Shown: positions 17,034 to 26,039 of the stretch, one piece after another
Layout: each line of letters starts with the position of its first letter
Numbering within the stretch: the stretch's first letter is position 1
Source: Bosea sp. F3-2
GTDB taxonomy: Bacteria > Pseudomonadota > Alphaproteobacteria > Rhizobiales > Beijerinckiaceae
Length of the DNA: 64,000 bases
Reading direction: 5' to 3'
NCBI RefSeq assembly: GCF_008253865.1
Contig: NZ_CP042331.1
Location: 4,677,501 to 4,741,500 of the forward strand
Made by a program: the position numbers and the translations under genes
The notes under the pieces: model-generated
The model's input: the letters and a program-made list of their open reading frames with translations, nothing else
Databases searched by the model: none
Told to the model about the DNA's origin: nothing

Positions 17034-18656
17034 ATGGACGCATTCGCCACAACCTTGAGCGCAAACATCGACAGCGGTGCGCGCGAGCGGAAAACGGCTC
17101 CATGCGCTAGAAGCTGGCAGCCGACGATCGCATTGCTGCTGACCCTTCTCGGCCCGGCATATGCGGATGCCCAGGAGGGCGCGGCTAAGGACCAGATATC
17201 TGGAGCCAAGCCCGCGCCCGAGGCGACGGAGCGGCGGATCGTCATATCGGCCAGTTTACCGGCGCCTTCGGTCACACGGCACGAAATCGCTTTAGCCGAC
17301 GGCCCTCTGCAGTACACCGCAACAGCAGGCGCGCTTCCGGTGCGTGAGCTCTCGGGGCGAGTCCTCGGAGAGATCGCCTACATTGCCTATCAACGGATAT
17401 CTGCAGGCGAGAAGGCTGATCAGCGCCGCCGCCCGGTCGTCTTCGCCTTTAACGGCGGACCCGGGGCTGCCTCGGCCTATCTCAATGTCGGAGCGTTCGG
17501 GCCTAAACGCGTCGCCTTTGGGCGACCGGGCGACGCGCCGTCCGCTCCGCCGAACTTGGTCGATAATCAGGAGACTTGGCTCAATTTCACCGATCTCGTC
17601 TTCATCGATCCAGTCGGCACCGGCTTCAGTCACTTCGCGCCTGGCGTCGACGACGCGCGCGGCACGCTCTGGTCCGTCGGAGGTGACTATCGCTCGCTCT
17701 CGCGCTTCATCGTCAACTGGCTGCGAGCAAACGACAGGATCGGCTCCCCCGTCTATCTGGCCGGTGAGAGCTACGGCGGATTCCGGGCGCCCAAAATCGC
17801 TGGCGAGTTGCAGACCTCGGACGGAGTCGGTGTCTCCGGCCTTATCCTGATCTCGCCGGTGCTCGACTTCACGTTTCAGCGCGACGCGCGCGACACTCCG
17901 CTGAAATGGGCCGTCACCTTGCCTTCATTGGCGGCCACGCATCTAGAGGCAACAAGAGGGTTTTCGCCCGACCGGCTCGCCGAAGCCGAAGCTTATGCTG
18001 CCGGAGAATATCTGACCGACTTAATGAAGGGACCTCGCGACCCGCAGGCCCGCGCACGGATCATTGAACGCGTCTCTACCCTCACAGGACTGGATCGGGA
18101 CCTTGTCGAACGCCGTGGCGGCAAGATCGACAGCGGCACCTTTTTGCGCGAGGCAGGGCGGAAGGAGCTCGCTGTCGGAAGCCCGTATGACGGAGCGGTC
18201 GCCGCGCTGGATCCGGAGCCGGACGCCGCTCGGAGCCAGGCTCCGGATGCTGTCCTGGAGGCGGCTACCGCACCGCTGACGAGTGCAATGCTGAACCATT
18301 ATTCAAATGACCTGAAATGGAGCCCTGACGGGCGATATATGTTGCTCAACAGCGAGGTCAGTCGCCGCTGGAATTACGGATCAGGGCGTGGCGATCGGGA
18401 GTCGATTTCGGAGTTGCGGAAGCTTCTCGCGCTGGACCCGCATGTCAGGGTTCTGGTCGCCCATGGGTACTCCGATCTCGTCAGCCCATATCTCGAAAGC
18501 AAACTGCTGCTCGATCAACTTCCCGCCTTGGGCGATCCCCGACGGGTGAAGCTATCGCTCTTCGAGGGCGGCCATATGTTCTATTCCCGGGAGACATCAC
18601 GCGCCGGCTTGCGCGATGCCGCTCGGCAGATCGTGGAGCCTCGCCAGGGGCTTTAG
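17034..18656 (+). CDS. S10 family serine carboxypeptidase-like protein, secreted
   Basis: This 540-residue alpha/beta hydrolase is of peptidase family S10. The oxyanion motif NGGPG is followed by the nucleophile Ser246 in GESYGG, Asp481 in GYSDLV and His514 in GGHMFY, a complete triad. A hydrophobic segment around residues 25-44 (IALLLTLLGPAYADAQE) looks like a signal peptide, so it is probably periplasmic. The ATG at 17034 is chosen, with 17004 ten codons earlier as the alternative; neither has a strong ribosome site. The peptide substrate is unknown. Its codon composition looks slightly less GC-biased than neighbouring genes, and it lies just past a tRNA, both weak hints of acquisition. Confidence 0.85.
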   Translation: MDAFATTLSANIDSGARERKTAPCARSWQPTIALLLTLLGPAYADAQEGAAKDQISGAKPAPEATERRIVISASLPAPSVTRHEIALADGPLQYTATAGALPVRELSGRVLGEIAYIAYQRISAGEKADQRRRPVVFAFNGGPGAASAYLNVGAFGPKRVAFGRPGDAPSAPPNLVDNQETWLNFTDLVFIDPVGTGFSHFAPGVDDARGTLWSVGGDYRSLSRFIVNWLRANDRIGSPVYLAGESYGGFRAPKIAGELQTSDGVGVSGLILISPVLDFTFQRDARDTPLKWAVTLPSLAATHLEATRGFSPDRLAEAEAYAAGEYLTDLMKGPRDPQARARIIERVSTLTGLDRDLVERRGGKIDSGTFLREAGRKELAVGSPYDGAVAALDPEPDAARSQAPDAVLEAATAPLTSAMLNHYSNDLKWSPDGRYMLLNSEVSRRWNYGSGRGDRESISELRKLLALDPHVRVLVAHGYSDLVSPYLESKLLLDQLPALGDPRRVKLSLFEGGHMFYSRETSRAGLRDAARQIVEPRQGL

Positions 18657-18709
18657 CGACGTGTCGTCAAGTAAATTTGAGAGGCCAATGCACTGAACGG
18701 CCGCTGATC

Positions 18710-19885
18710 CTATACAGCCCTTGAGTTTCCATTCGGCAGCACGCGCAGATCGGCGAGCGTGGGAGCTCCCAGCATTCCCATCGTGATCCTGAGTTCGTTG
18801 GCGAGGATGTCGAGGATGCGACCCGCTCCCGCCGCACCGCCGATCGCCACGCCGTAGAGCGGTGCGCGTCCGACGAGAACGCCGGATGCGCCGAGCGCGA
18901 GGAAGCGGGCGATGTCGGCACCGCGGCGCACGCCGCTATCGGCCAGGATCTCGAGTCGGCCGGCAGCGGCGTCGGCGATCGCCGGCAGAACCTGGGTCGG
19001 GCCGGGGGCGCAGTCGAGATTGCGGGCGCCGTGGTTCGACACGACGATGGCGTCGACGCCGTGCGCCAGCGCCAACTGCGCATCCTCCACCCGCAGGACG
19101 CCTTTCAGCACGAGCTTGCCGCGCCAGTGCCGGCGCAGCAGTTCCACGTCCGTCCAAGTCACGTCGGTTGCGAGGCTGACCTCGTCCGACAGCGAGGCGC
19201 GGCCGAGCTTCGTGCGGAATGCGTCGGGGTAATGCGCATAGGTCGGTACGCCGCCTGTCGCCAATGCTCGCAGCATCACCGAGGCCGTCCAGCGCGGGTG
19301 CAGCGCGACATCGAGCCCCGCTCGCCACGAGGTCTTGAGCGGGATGCCGAAGCCATTGCGGAGATTGTATTCGCGGTTAGGTCCGACGGCGGTGTCGACG
19401 GTCAGAACCAGGGTCTCGGCACCGGCCGCCCAGGCGCGATCGAGCAGCGCGAGCATGCGCTGGCGGTTCTTCCAGACATAGAGCTGGAACCAGAGCCGGG
19501 CGCCCGACTCCGCCGCGATACGCTCGATCGCGGTGATCGACTGCGTCGAGACACAGAAGGGGATGCCGGCCGCCGCCGCAGCCTTCGCGATGGCGATCTC
19601 GCCATCGTACCAGACCAGCCCGGCGACCGCGGTGGGAGCGATCACCAAGGGGAGGGGCTGGCGATGGCCGAGGATCTCCGCCTCGGTCGAGCGCCCGGAG
19701 ACATCGACCAGTACGGCAGGCGAAAGCCGGATCGCGTCGAGCTGGCTGCGATTGGTCGTGATGGAGATCTCGTCCTCGCTGCCACGGTCGACATATTCGA
19801 ACAGGCCGCGCGGCAATCGCCGGGCCGCGGCGCGGCGCGCATCGGCGACGTTGAGAATATCGGCGAAGGTTGGCTTGAGAGTCAT
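18710..19885 (-). CDS. FMN-dependent alpha-hydroxyacid dehydrogenase/oxidase (LldD family)
   Basis: This 391-residue flavoenzyme oxidises an L-2-hydroxyacid to the 2-ketoacid. Family features are APTAVAGLVWYDGE near residue 85, the FMN-binding lysine in LVLKGVL, catalytic His285 and following Arg in SNHGARN, and GRAPLYGVAIGG at the phosphate site. Its ATG at 19885 overlaps the stop of the ornithine-cyclodeaminase-like gene by 4 bases. The frame is open far upstream but that part is antisense-like shadow. As last gene of the operon it may process a hydroxyacid formed by the upstream enzymes. Lactate, mandelate and glycolate oxidases are all in this family. Confidence 0.88.
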   Translation of the reverse strand: MTLKPTFADILNVADARRAAARRLPRGLFEYVDRGSEDEISITTNRSQLDAIRLSPAVLVDVSGRSTEAEILGHRQPLPLVIAPTAVAGLVWYDGEIAIAKAAAAAGIPFCVSTQSITAIERIAAESGARLWFQLYVWKNRQRMLALLDRAWAAGAETLVLTVDTAVGPNREYNLRNGFGIPLKTSWRAGLDVALHPRWTASVMLRALATGGVPTYAHYPDAFRTKLGRASLSDEVSLATDVTWTDVELLRRHWRGKLVLKGVLRVEDAQLALAHGVDAIVVSNHGARNLDCAPGPTQVLPAIADAAAGRLEILADSGVRRGADIARFLALGASGVLVGRAPLYGVAIGGAAGAGRILDILANELRITMGMLGAPTLADLRVLPNGNSRAV

Positions 19886-20850
19886 CGCGGCAGCGTTGTT
19901 CCGATACCGCGTTCGCGGGCGCGACCGACGACAAGATGCGCGAGCGCGAGATCCGCGAGGGCGAAGCCGCGGAAGCAGAAGAAGGAACGGGCACCCGGGG
20001 CGGTCGGATGGGCGGCGTTCGCAAGCTCGACGAGGTCGTGGCCGAAGCGGACCGTCGTCACCGGGTTGCCGTCGATGTCGTAGGGCGCCTTCGACTGCTC
20101 GAGGCTGTCCGTCGCCAGCACGTCGAAAGCCGGCAGGCTCTCGGGGATCCAGCTGCGGCCGATGTCGACGGCGGCAGCGAAGGCGTTCGGCTTCGTTAGG
20201 CGGGCGTCGAGGAAGGGCTTCAAGCCCGGAGCGCCCGGCACCATCGAGATGACGATGTCGCTGCGGGCGAGCAGCGTGGCGGCATCTGCGGCGATCTCCG
20301 TTGCGAGCCCGCGTTCGGAGGCAGCCTGTGCGAGACGTTCCGCCGAGGGCCGGCTGCGGCTCAGTGCCAGCGCTGTGGTCAGGCCCGGATAGAGAGCGAG
20401 GAAAGCAGCGAGATGGGCATGGGCCTGAAGGCCGCAGCCAACGAAGCCGATGGTCCGGGGTGCGGGCGGCGCCATCCGCGCGGCGGCCGCGGCCGAGAGC
20501 GCGGCGGTGCGGATGAGCGTGATCTCGTCGCCGTCGAGCACGGCCAGTGGTGCACCGCTCTCGTAATCGCTGACACAGATCAGGGCGTTGATGCCGGGTA
20601 CGGTGCTGTCCGGGCCGACAGGAGCCATCGAGACCCATTTCAGCGTGGCGATCCCGTTCGCCTGCGAGGCGGCCGTCATTGCCTGAAAACCATGGCCGGG
20701 GCCGAGGCCGAGCGCGCTCTTGGGCAGGCTGCGATTGAGGCCAGCGGCATGGTCGCGGAAGGCCTGGAGCACGGCTTCCCGCGCCTCGCCGGGAGCGATG
20801 GCGAGGGCCTTCACATCGTTGCGCGAGAGATAGAGCAGGCGCTCGCTCAT
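19882..20850 (-). CDS. Ornithine cyclodeaminase / mu-crystallin family protein
   Basis: This 322-residue NAD(P)-dependent enzyme has a Rossmann segment (TIGFVGCGLQAHAHLAAFLA, about residues 133-152) and a substrate-binding half with ATLKWVSM and GDEITLIRTAALSAAA. Family members include ornithine cyclodeaminase, delta1-pyrroline-2-carboxylate and ketimine reductases, and alanine dehydrogenase. Beside a DadA-type oxidase, which makes imino or keto acids, a ketimine or pyrroline-carboxylate reductase role is the most economical inference. It overlaps the genes on either side by 4 bases each, so the three enzymes are tightly coupled. Confidence 0.86.
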   Translation of the reverse strand: MSERLLYLSRNDVKALAIAPGEAREAVLQAFRDHAAGLNRSLPKSALGLGPGHGFQAMTAASQANGIATLKWVSMAPVGPDSTVPGINALICVSDYESGAPLAVLDGDEITLIRTAALSAAAAARMAPPAPRTIGFVGCGLQAHAHLAAFLALYPGLTTALALSRSRPSAERLAQAASERGLATEIAADAATLLARSDIVISMVPGAPGLKPFLDARLTKPNAFAAAVDIGRSWIPESLPAFDVLATDSLEQSKAPYDIDGNPVTTVRFGHDLVELANAAHPTAPGARSFFCFRGFALADLALAHLVVGRARERGIGTTLPR

Positions 20851-22079
20851 CGGGCGAATCTCCGGGCGGAATAGGGGGTGGGATCGAAGGGCGGCTCGCG
20901 CCCGTCGATCAGCGCGGCGACGAGCTTGCCCGTCGCCGGCGCCTGGGTCAGCCCGGTATGGGCGTGACCGAAAGCATGCACGATATCGGGCGAGCCGGAA
21001 GCGAAGCCGATGCAGGGCAGGCCGTCCGGTGTCGAGGGGCGGTTGCCCATCCAGCGGTCGATCTCGGCGGCGTCGAAGCGTTTAGCGCGGCGCCAGTCGG
21101 GCGCAGCCGCGGGGTCGGCGAGCTCGACCTGTCCGGCGAGCCTCAGTCCTTGCGGCGTCGAGACGATGCCCATCTGACCATCCGAGGGCATCAGCCCGGC
21201 CCCGAGCTCCACGCCGGGTTCAGGGATGACGACGTGATAGCCGCGCTCCGAGATCAGAGGCACGTGGTCTCCGGCGAGCCGGGCCAGACCGGCTGAGCCG
21301 ATGCCGGCCGCCAGGACGGCGCGCTGGCAGGCGACGGGTCCCTGGTCGGTCGTGACGGCGCTCAACCTGCCGCCGTCCAAGGAGAAGCCGGTCGCGCGAG
21401 CCACGATACGTCGTGCACCGCGCGCCTCCAGCAGCTGGGCGAGGGCGGCGCAGTATGCGCCGGGATCGGCAATCTGGCCGGCACCGTCGAGCCGAGCGCC
21501 GAAGCGGTAGGTCGGCGACAGCTCGGGCTGCAGGCGGCGCAGTTCGGCTTCCTCGATCTCGCTGAAGCGGACGCCCAACTCCCGGCGCATCGCCCAGATC
21601 CGCCTCTCTGCAGCGAAGGCAGCCCGATCCGGATAGACATAGACCAGCCCCTGCTGCCGGATCAGGTGGCCGACGCCAGCCTCAGTGGCATAGGCCTGAT
21701 GGTCGGTCACGGTCTCCTTGCAGAGCGGGTAGCGGTGCCGCGCGCAGATCGCGATGCGGTCCCAGTCCCGGCCGGCGGCGACGAAGCGAGCGAGCCAGCC
21801 GGCATGCCGGGGCAGGTCGCGCCAGCGCACCGTGAACGGCCCCGTCCGGTCGAGCAGGAAGCCGGGCACCTTGCGCCAGAGCCCCGGCAGGGAAATCGGT
21901 ACGATTGCGCCGGGATTGATCCAGGTCGCGTTGCCGTAGGAGGCCGCTTGCCGGCCACCGGGCTCGCCCGGTTCGATGAGCAGGACATGATGGCCGGCGC
22001 GCTGGACCTCCAGCGCCGCGCACAAGCCCACGACGCCGGCGCCGGTGACGGCGACGGTCAGGGGCGCATCCTTCGACAT
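20847..22079 (-). CDS. FAD-dependent amino acid oxidoreductase (DadA-like)
   Basis: This is a 410-residue flavoprotein of the DAO family. An N-terminal dinucleotide fold VTGAGVVGLCAALEVQRAGHHV (about 10-31) is followed by ESG-like GEPGGRQAASYGNA and a C-terminal GNRPSTPDGLPCIG FAD motif and HAFGHAHTGLT. DadA dehydrogenases oxidise D-amino acids or D-hydroxyproline to imino acids and pass electrons to the respiratory chain. It is clearly homologous to the oxidase at 29968-31257, which shares the GRQxASYG and PGLWxxxPG text. It sits just after the ABC importer genes and overlaps the cyclodeaminase-like gene by 4 bases. Confidence 0.88.
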   Translation of the reverse strand: MSKDAPLTVAVTGAGVVGLCAALEVQRAGHHVLLIEPGEPGGRQAASYGNATWINPGAIVPISLPGLWRKVPGFLLDRTGPFTVRWRDLPRHAGWLARFVAAGRDWDRIAICARHRYPLCKETVTDHQAYATEAGVGHLIRQQGLVYVYPDRAAFAAERRIWAMRRELGVRFSEIEEAELRRLQPELSPTYRFGARLDGAGQIADPGAYCAALAQLLEARGARRIVARATGFSLDGGRLSAVTTDQGPVACQRAVLAAGIGSAGLARLAGDHVPLISERGYHVVIPEPGVELGAGLMPSDGQMGIVSTPQGLRLAGQVELADPAAAPDWRRAKRFDAAEIDRWMGNRPSTPDGLPCIGFASGSPDIVHAFGHAHTGLTQAPATGKLVAALIDGREPPFDPTPYSARRFAR

Positions 22080-22087
22080 CGCCAGCC

Positions 22088-22852
22088 TCAGCCGCGATTG
22101 TGGAAATGGCTGAGGAAGGTTCTGGTCGCCTCCTGCTTGGGCTCGCCGATCACCTCGCGGGCGGGGCCCTCCTCGACGATGACGCCGTCGCGCATGAAGA
22201 CCACCCGGTCAGCGACTTCGCGCGCGAAGCCGATCTCGTGGGTGACGATGATCATCGTCATGCCCTCGGCGGCGAGATCGCGCATCACGCCAAGCACTTC
22301 GCCGACGAGTTCGGGGTCGAGAGCGGAGGTCGCCTCGTCGAAGAGCATCACCTCTGGCTCCATGGCCAGGGCGCGGGCAATGGCGACGCGCTGCTTCTGG
22401 CCGCCGGAGAGCTTGTTGGGGAAGACGTCGACCTTGTCGCTCAGGCCCACCTTGGCGAGCAGCTTGCGGGCGAGCGTCTCGGCCTGCGGCTTCGGCATCG
22501 CCTTCACCGAGACCGGGCCTTCCATGACGTTCTGGATGACGGTCATGTGCGGGAACAGGTTGAAGTGCTGGAACACCATGCCGGTATTCGAGCGGAAGCG
22601 TGCCTGCTCGCGGGTGGCGGGCAGCTTCGAGCCGTCACCGAAGGAGAAGCTGTCCTCACCGATGCGGACGCGGCCGCCCTCCGGCATGACCAGCAGGTTG
22701 AGGCAGCGCAGCAGCGTCGACTTGCCGGAGCCGGAGGGGCCGATTAGCGCGACGACCTGGCCGGCCTCGACCTTGAGGTTGATGTCGCGCAGCACGGTCA
22801 GCGAGCCGAAGCTCTTGCGCAGGCCCGAGACCTCGATCTTGTAGCTCATCAC
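22088..22852 (-). CDS. Polar amino acid ABC importer ATPase (GlnQ type)
   Basis: This 254-residue ATPase has Walker A GPSGSGKST (about 38-46), Q-loop MVFQHFNLFPHMTV, signature LSGGQKQRVAIARAL and Walker B VMLFDEATSALDPE, the standard GlnQ/HisP text. It energises uptake with the permease just upstream and the binding protein before it. It is more than usually similar to the ATPase at 32614-33393. The gene follows the permease by 7 bases and precedes the DadA-like gene by 8. Confidence 0.93.
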   Translation of the reverse strand: MMSYKIEVSGLRKSFGSLTVLRDINLKVEAGQVVALIGPSGSGKSTLLRCLNLLVMPEGGRVRIGEDSFSFGDGSKLPATREQARFRSNTGMVFQHFNLFPHMTVIQNVMEGPVSVKAMPKPQAETLARKLLAKVGLSDKVDVFPNKLSGGQKQRVAIARALAMEPEVMLFDEATSALDPELVGEVLGVMRDLAAEGMTMIIVTHEIGFAREVADRVVFMRDGVIVEEGPAREVIGEPKQEATRTFLSHFHNRG

Positions 22853-22859
22853 CGCGCCC

Positions 22860-23525
22860 TCAGTTGCTCTGCGCCAGCCGCTTCTCGGCCTGCTTGACGA
22901 TCGCGGTCAGCGGCAGCAGCACGACGACGTAGATCGCGGCGACCACGGTGTAGACTTCGAGCGCGCGATAGGTGTCCATGGCCGCGACCTGACCCTGATA
23001 GAGCAGGTCGGGGACAGCGAGGACAGAGACGAGCGAGGTGTTCTTGAATTGGATGATCGACTGGTTCATCAGCGGAGGGATCATTCGCTTGATGGCTTGC
23101 GGCAGCACGATACGACGCATCACCTTTGTCGGGGTCATGCCCAGCGCCAGACCCGCCTCGCTTTGTCCCGGGTCGATCGAGACGATGCCGCCGCGGATGA
23201 CCTCCGCGTAGAACGAGCCGCCATAGAGCGCGAGAGTGACGATCGAAGCCGTCAGCGCATCGAGCTTGATCCCCGTCATGATCGGCAGCGCGTAGTAAAA
23301 CCACAGGAGCAGCACGAGCAACGGCGTGAGCCGGAACATCTCGATATAGGCCCATGACAGCCAGCGCAGCGCCGGTGAGCGCGATATCTGGGCGATGCCG
23401 GCGACCAGGCCGGCGATCAGGCCGAGCACGACGACCGCAATCGTGAGCGCAATGGTCACGCCGGTTCCGGTGAGGAAGATCCAGCGATAGCCCCAGACGA
23501 TGTCGAAATTCCAAGTGTAGGACAT
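22860..23525 (-). CDS. Polar amino acid ABC importer permease (HisMQ/GlnP family)
   Basis: This is a 221-residue inner-membrane protein with about five helices. The EAA loop reads SEAGLALGMTPTKVMRRIVLPQA (about 137-159), where the ATPase docks, and FYAEVIRGGI is the family hallmark before it. There is only one permease gene, so it probably forms a homodimer. The start MSYTWNFD is well placed. A strong 14-bp stem-loop lies between it and the preceding binding-protein gene. Confidence 0.92.
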   Translation of the reverse strand: MSYTWNFDIVWGYRWIFLTGTGVTIALTIAVVVLGLIAGLVAGIAQISRSPALRWLSWAYIEMFRLTPLLVLLLWFYYALPIMTGIKLDALTASIVTLALYGGSFYAEVIRGGIVSIDPGQSEAGLALGMTPTKVMRRIVLPQAIKRMIPPLMNQSIIQFKNTSLVSVLAVPDLLYQGQVAAMDTYRALEVYTVVAAIYVVVLLPLTAIVKQAEKRLAQSN

Positions 23526-23583
23526 GCCCTATCCTGTCCGCGCACGGCGCGGCCTTGCGGACGAAAGCCGTTGGCAAGAATCG

Positions 23584-23619
23584 CTCCGGCTTCCCGCGAC
23601 GAGGCGCGGGAAGCCGGAG
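23584..23619 (-). terminator. Stem-loop between binding-protein and permease genes
   Basis: CTCCGGCTTCCCGC (23584-23597) pairs perfectly with GCGGGAAGCCGGAG (23606-23619) over an 8-base loop. No T-tract follows. In ABC operons such hairpins usually stabilise or partly terminate the binding-protein message so that the receptor is made in excess; that function is inferred. Confidence 0.7.
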
Positions 23620-23624
23620 AGCCC

Positions 23625-24473
23625 TCAGAGCGTGATGCCCGCCGGAATGTCCTCGGGCGTGACGCCGACCTGTTCCAGGCTTTCGACGACGGCGCTGCGG
23701 ACGAGGCCGAGGCCGCGCGCGTAGACGATCCAGGTGTTGACGAAATCGCGCCAGGTCTTGTCCGGCTCGCGGCGGAAGGCCGCGTTCGAGGTCGAGCCGA
23801 AGAAGGGCTGGGGCACGACGACCTTGCCGAGACTCGGATCGGCCTTCACTGCGCGCACGCCGCCCATCCAGAAGATGCACTGCGCATCGACGCGGCCGGT
23901 GCGGAGCGCCAGCATGGCCTCGTTGATGGTCTTGAAGCGCGTGATCTGAGCCTTCGGGCACAGGAGCGTCGCGATCTGGTCATGGGCCGAGCCGACGTCG
24001 ACCGAGATTTTGACCTCCGGCTTGTTCATGTCAGCCCAGTTCTTGGGCTCGAAACCCGGCTTGGCGATGACGACCAGCGCGCTGTCATAGGCGCCGACCG
24101 AGAAATCGACCGCCATCGCCCGCTTCGGCGTCGGGTTGAGGCCGAACATGATGTCGATCTTGTCAGCCTGGAGATCGAGCACCGCGTTGCCCCAGGTGGT
24201 TTCGACCAGCTCGAGCTCGACCTCCATGTCCTTCGCGAGCGCCGAGCCGATCGTGTAGAAATGGCCGCTCCATTTCCCGCTCACCGGGTCCTTCGTGAAC
24301 CAGGGCGCGCTGGACGTCACCGCGCCCAGCCGCAGCTTCTTGTTCGCGATGATCCGATCGAAAGTATTCTTGGCCGCCGTCTGGGCGCTTGCTCCGTTGG
24401 AGGCCAGCGTCAGCGCCCCGGCTGCAACCGCGCCTGCGCCGATAAGCCCTGCCAAATCCCTGCGTGTCGTCAT
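23625..24473 (-). CDS. Amino acid ABC importer solute-binding protein (family 3)
   Basis: This 282-residue periplasmic receptor has a Tat-like leader (TTRRDLAGLIGAGAVAAGAL, cleavage near GASAQT) and family-3 motifs: LRLGAVTSSAPWF, YTIGSALAKDMEVELELVET and QADKIDIMFGLNPTPKRAMAVDFS. It would deliver a polar amino or imino acid to the permease encoded downstream. A purine-rich ribosome site (GGGAGAACGGGAA) precedes the ATG. It is a clear paralogue of the protein at 34115-34948. The binding residues do not let me name the ligand. Confidence 0.9.
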   Translation of the reverse strand: MTTRRDLAGLIGAGAVAAGALTLASNGASAQTAAKNTFDRIIANKKLRLGAVTSSAPWFTKDPVSGKWSGHFYTIGSALAKDMEVELELVETTWGNAVLDLQADKIDIMFGLNPTPKRAMAVDFSVGAYDSALVVIAKPGFEPKNWADMNKPEVKISVDVGSAHDQIATLLCPKAQITRFKTINEAMLALRTGRVDAQCIFWMGGVRAVKADPSLGKVVVPQPFFGSTSNAAFRREPDKTWRDFVNTWIVYARGLGLVRSAVVESLEQVGVTPEDIPAGITL

Positions 24474-24606
24474 TTCCCGTTCTCCCGGCGTTATGATGTG
24501 ATCACCGTTCTCTGGTGAGAGAGGCCTCCGCTTCCCCTGCGGTTCCCGTGATCTGCGCCCCTCACCGAAGGCAGCAGCGGATTTTTGGCGGTGCCGGCCT
24601 GGCCGC

Positions 24607-26025
24607 TCACGTGGCTAGGAGCACCCCCGGATTCATGAGATTTTGTGGATCGAAGAGAGCCTTGACCTTGTTCATGAGCTCGTAGCGCAGCGGATCGGCA
24701 AGCCGTTCGAGCTCTTCCGTCAACTTGCGCCCGACACCATGCTCAGCACTGAACGTGCCGCCAAAGCGGGCGGCGACGTCGTGGATGGCGCGCTCGACCT
24801 CGAGGGCAAACGCGTCCTGATCGGCCACTGACGCCCAAAAGTCGCGTTGGAACATCAGGATGAAGTGCACATTGCCATCGCCGAGGTGGCAGACCACCTG
24901 CGTTATGGCCTGAGGGTAGCGCTCAGCCGCAAGTCTGTCGGCGGCGGCGATGAAGCCGGCCACGTCCGATGACCGTACCGCCACGTCATGGACGATGCCG
25001 ATGCCTTCCTTCTTGTTGGCTTCGGAAACCGAATGGCGGATGTGCCAGAAATCCGCCGCCTGCTGCTCCGACGTTGCGATGACCGCATCGATCACCTCGC
25101 CGCTTTCCAGCGCGGCGCCGACGACCTCTTCGAGGATGGCCTGGAGGTCCGTGGTCGCATCCTCGCTGCCGAGCTCGATCAGGACGGACCAGACCGGAAT
25201 CTCGGGGAAGGGGAAGCGCGCCCGCTCGGCATGGCGGCGTACCAACTCGAATTGTGAGGCGGAGACCAGCTCGAAAGCCTGAATATAGGAGCCGGCGCGG
25301 TCCTGCAGCGCGGCGAGCAGCGCGACCGCGGCTGCGGGGTCGGCGGCGGCGACCCAGGCATGAGCGGTGTTCGGCGTTTGGGGGTGTAACCGCAACGCTG
25401 CGCCTGTGATGATACCGAGCGAACCCTCGGCTCCGATGAAGAGATGGCGCAGGACGTAGCCGGTATTGTCCTTGCGCAAAGCCGCGAGGTCCGCCAGCAC
25501 CCTCCCGTCCGCCAGCACCACTTCGAGCCCGGCGACGAGATCACGCATCGGGCCGTAGCGGACGACGCCGGTGCCGCCGGCATTGGTCGAGATCAGCCCG
25601 CCGATCTGGGCGCTGCCCTCACTGCCGAGATGCAGGGGGAACTGGCGCCCGGCCTCGGCGGCGGCGTTGTGCAGATCGCCGAGGACGACGCCGGCATCAA
25701 CCGTAGCGATGCCGGTCGCACGGTCGATTGCACGGATGCGATTCATACGGCGGAGTGACAGAACGATGCCGGGCTTGTCGCTACGGTCGCTCTCCGGGAC
25801 AGCGCCGAAGCACAGCCCGGTATTGCCGCCGACCGGAAAGACCGGCTGGCCTTCGGCCGCGCAGAGCGCGACGACCGAAGAGACCTCCTGGGTCGAGGCC
25901 GGCTGGACCACCGCGAGCGCTTGTCCGCGCCGGCGCTGGCGCCAGTCGGTGAGCCATGGCCCCATCTCTGTGGGATCGGTGATCAGCCCCTTCTCGCCGA
26001 CGATGCTGCGAAGCTTCTCGATCAC
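24607..26025 (-). CDS. FAD-linked oxidase, GlcD / D-2-hydroxyacid dehydrogenase type
   Basis: This 472-residue flavoenzyme has a PCMH-type FAD domain (about 40-220, with VFPVGGNTGLCFGAVP and GLISTNAGGTGVVRYG) and the FAD-oxidase C domain ending in HGVGRKL. The metal-binding CHLGDGNVHF motif of D-2-hydroxyglutarate and D-lactate dehydrogenases is present. The start is GTG with a GGAG site 8 bases upstream. The gene follows the DHDPS-family gene by 14 bases. It may oxidise a D-2-hydroxyacid intermediate of the pathway in this operon; the substrate is not readable from the sequence. Confidence 0.88.
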   Translation of the reverse strand: MIEKLRSIVGEKGLITDPTEMGPWLTDWRQRRRGQALAVVQPASTQEVSSVVALCAAEGQPVFPVGGNTGLCFGAVPESDRSDKPGIVLSLRRMNRIRAIDRATGIATVDAGVVLGDLHNAAAEAGRQFPLHLGSEGSAQIGGLISTNAGGTGVVRYGPMRDLVAGLEVVLADGRVLADLAALRKDNTGYVLRHLFIGAEGSLGIITGAALRLHPQTPNTAHAWVAAADPAAAVALLAALQDRAGSYIQAFELVSASQFELVRRHAERARFPFPEIPVWSVLIELGSEDATTDLQAILEEVVGAALESGEVIDAVIATSEQQAADFWHIRHSVSEANKKEGIGIVHDVAVRSSDVAGFIAAADRLAAERYPQAITQVVCHLGDGNVHFILMFQRDFWASVADQDAFALEVERAIHDVAARFGGTFSAEHGVGRKLTEELERLADPLRYELMNKVKALFDPQNLMNPGVLLAT

Positions 26026-26039
26026 GATCCAGTCTCCAC

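Noticed and set aside
18710..20638. Apparent 642-codon fusion upstream of the LldD-type enzyme
   Set aside because: The first 251 codons are a frame-shifted shadow of the cyclodeaminase-like gene; the true start overlaps that gene by 4 bases.
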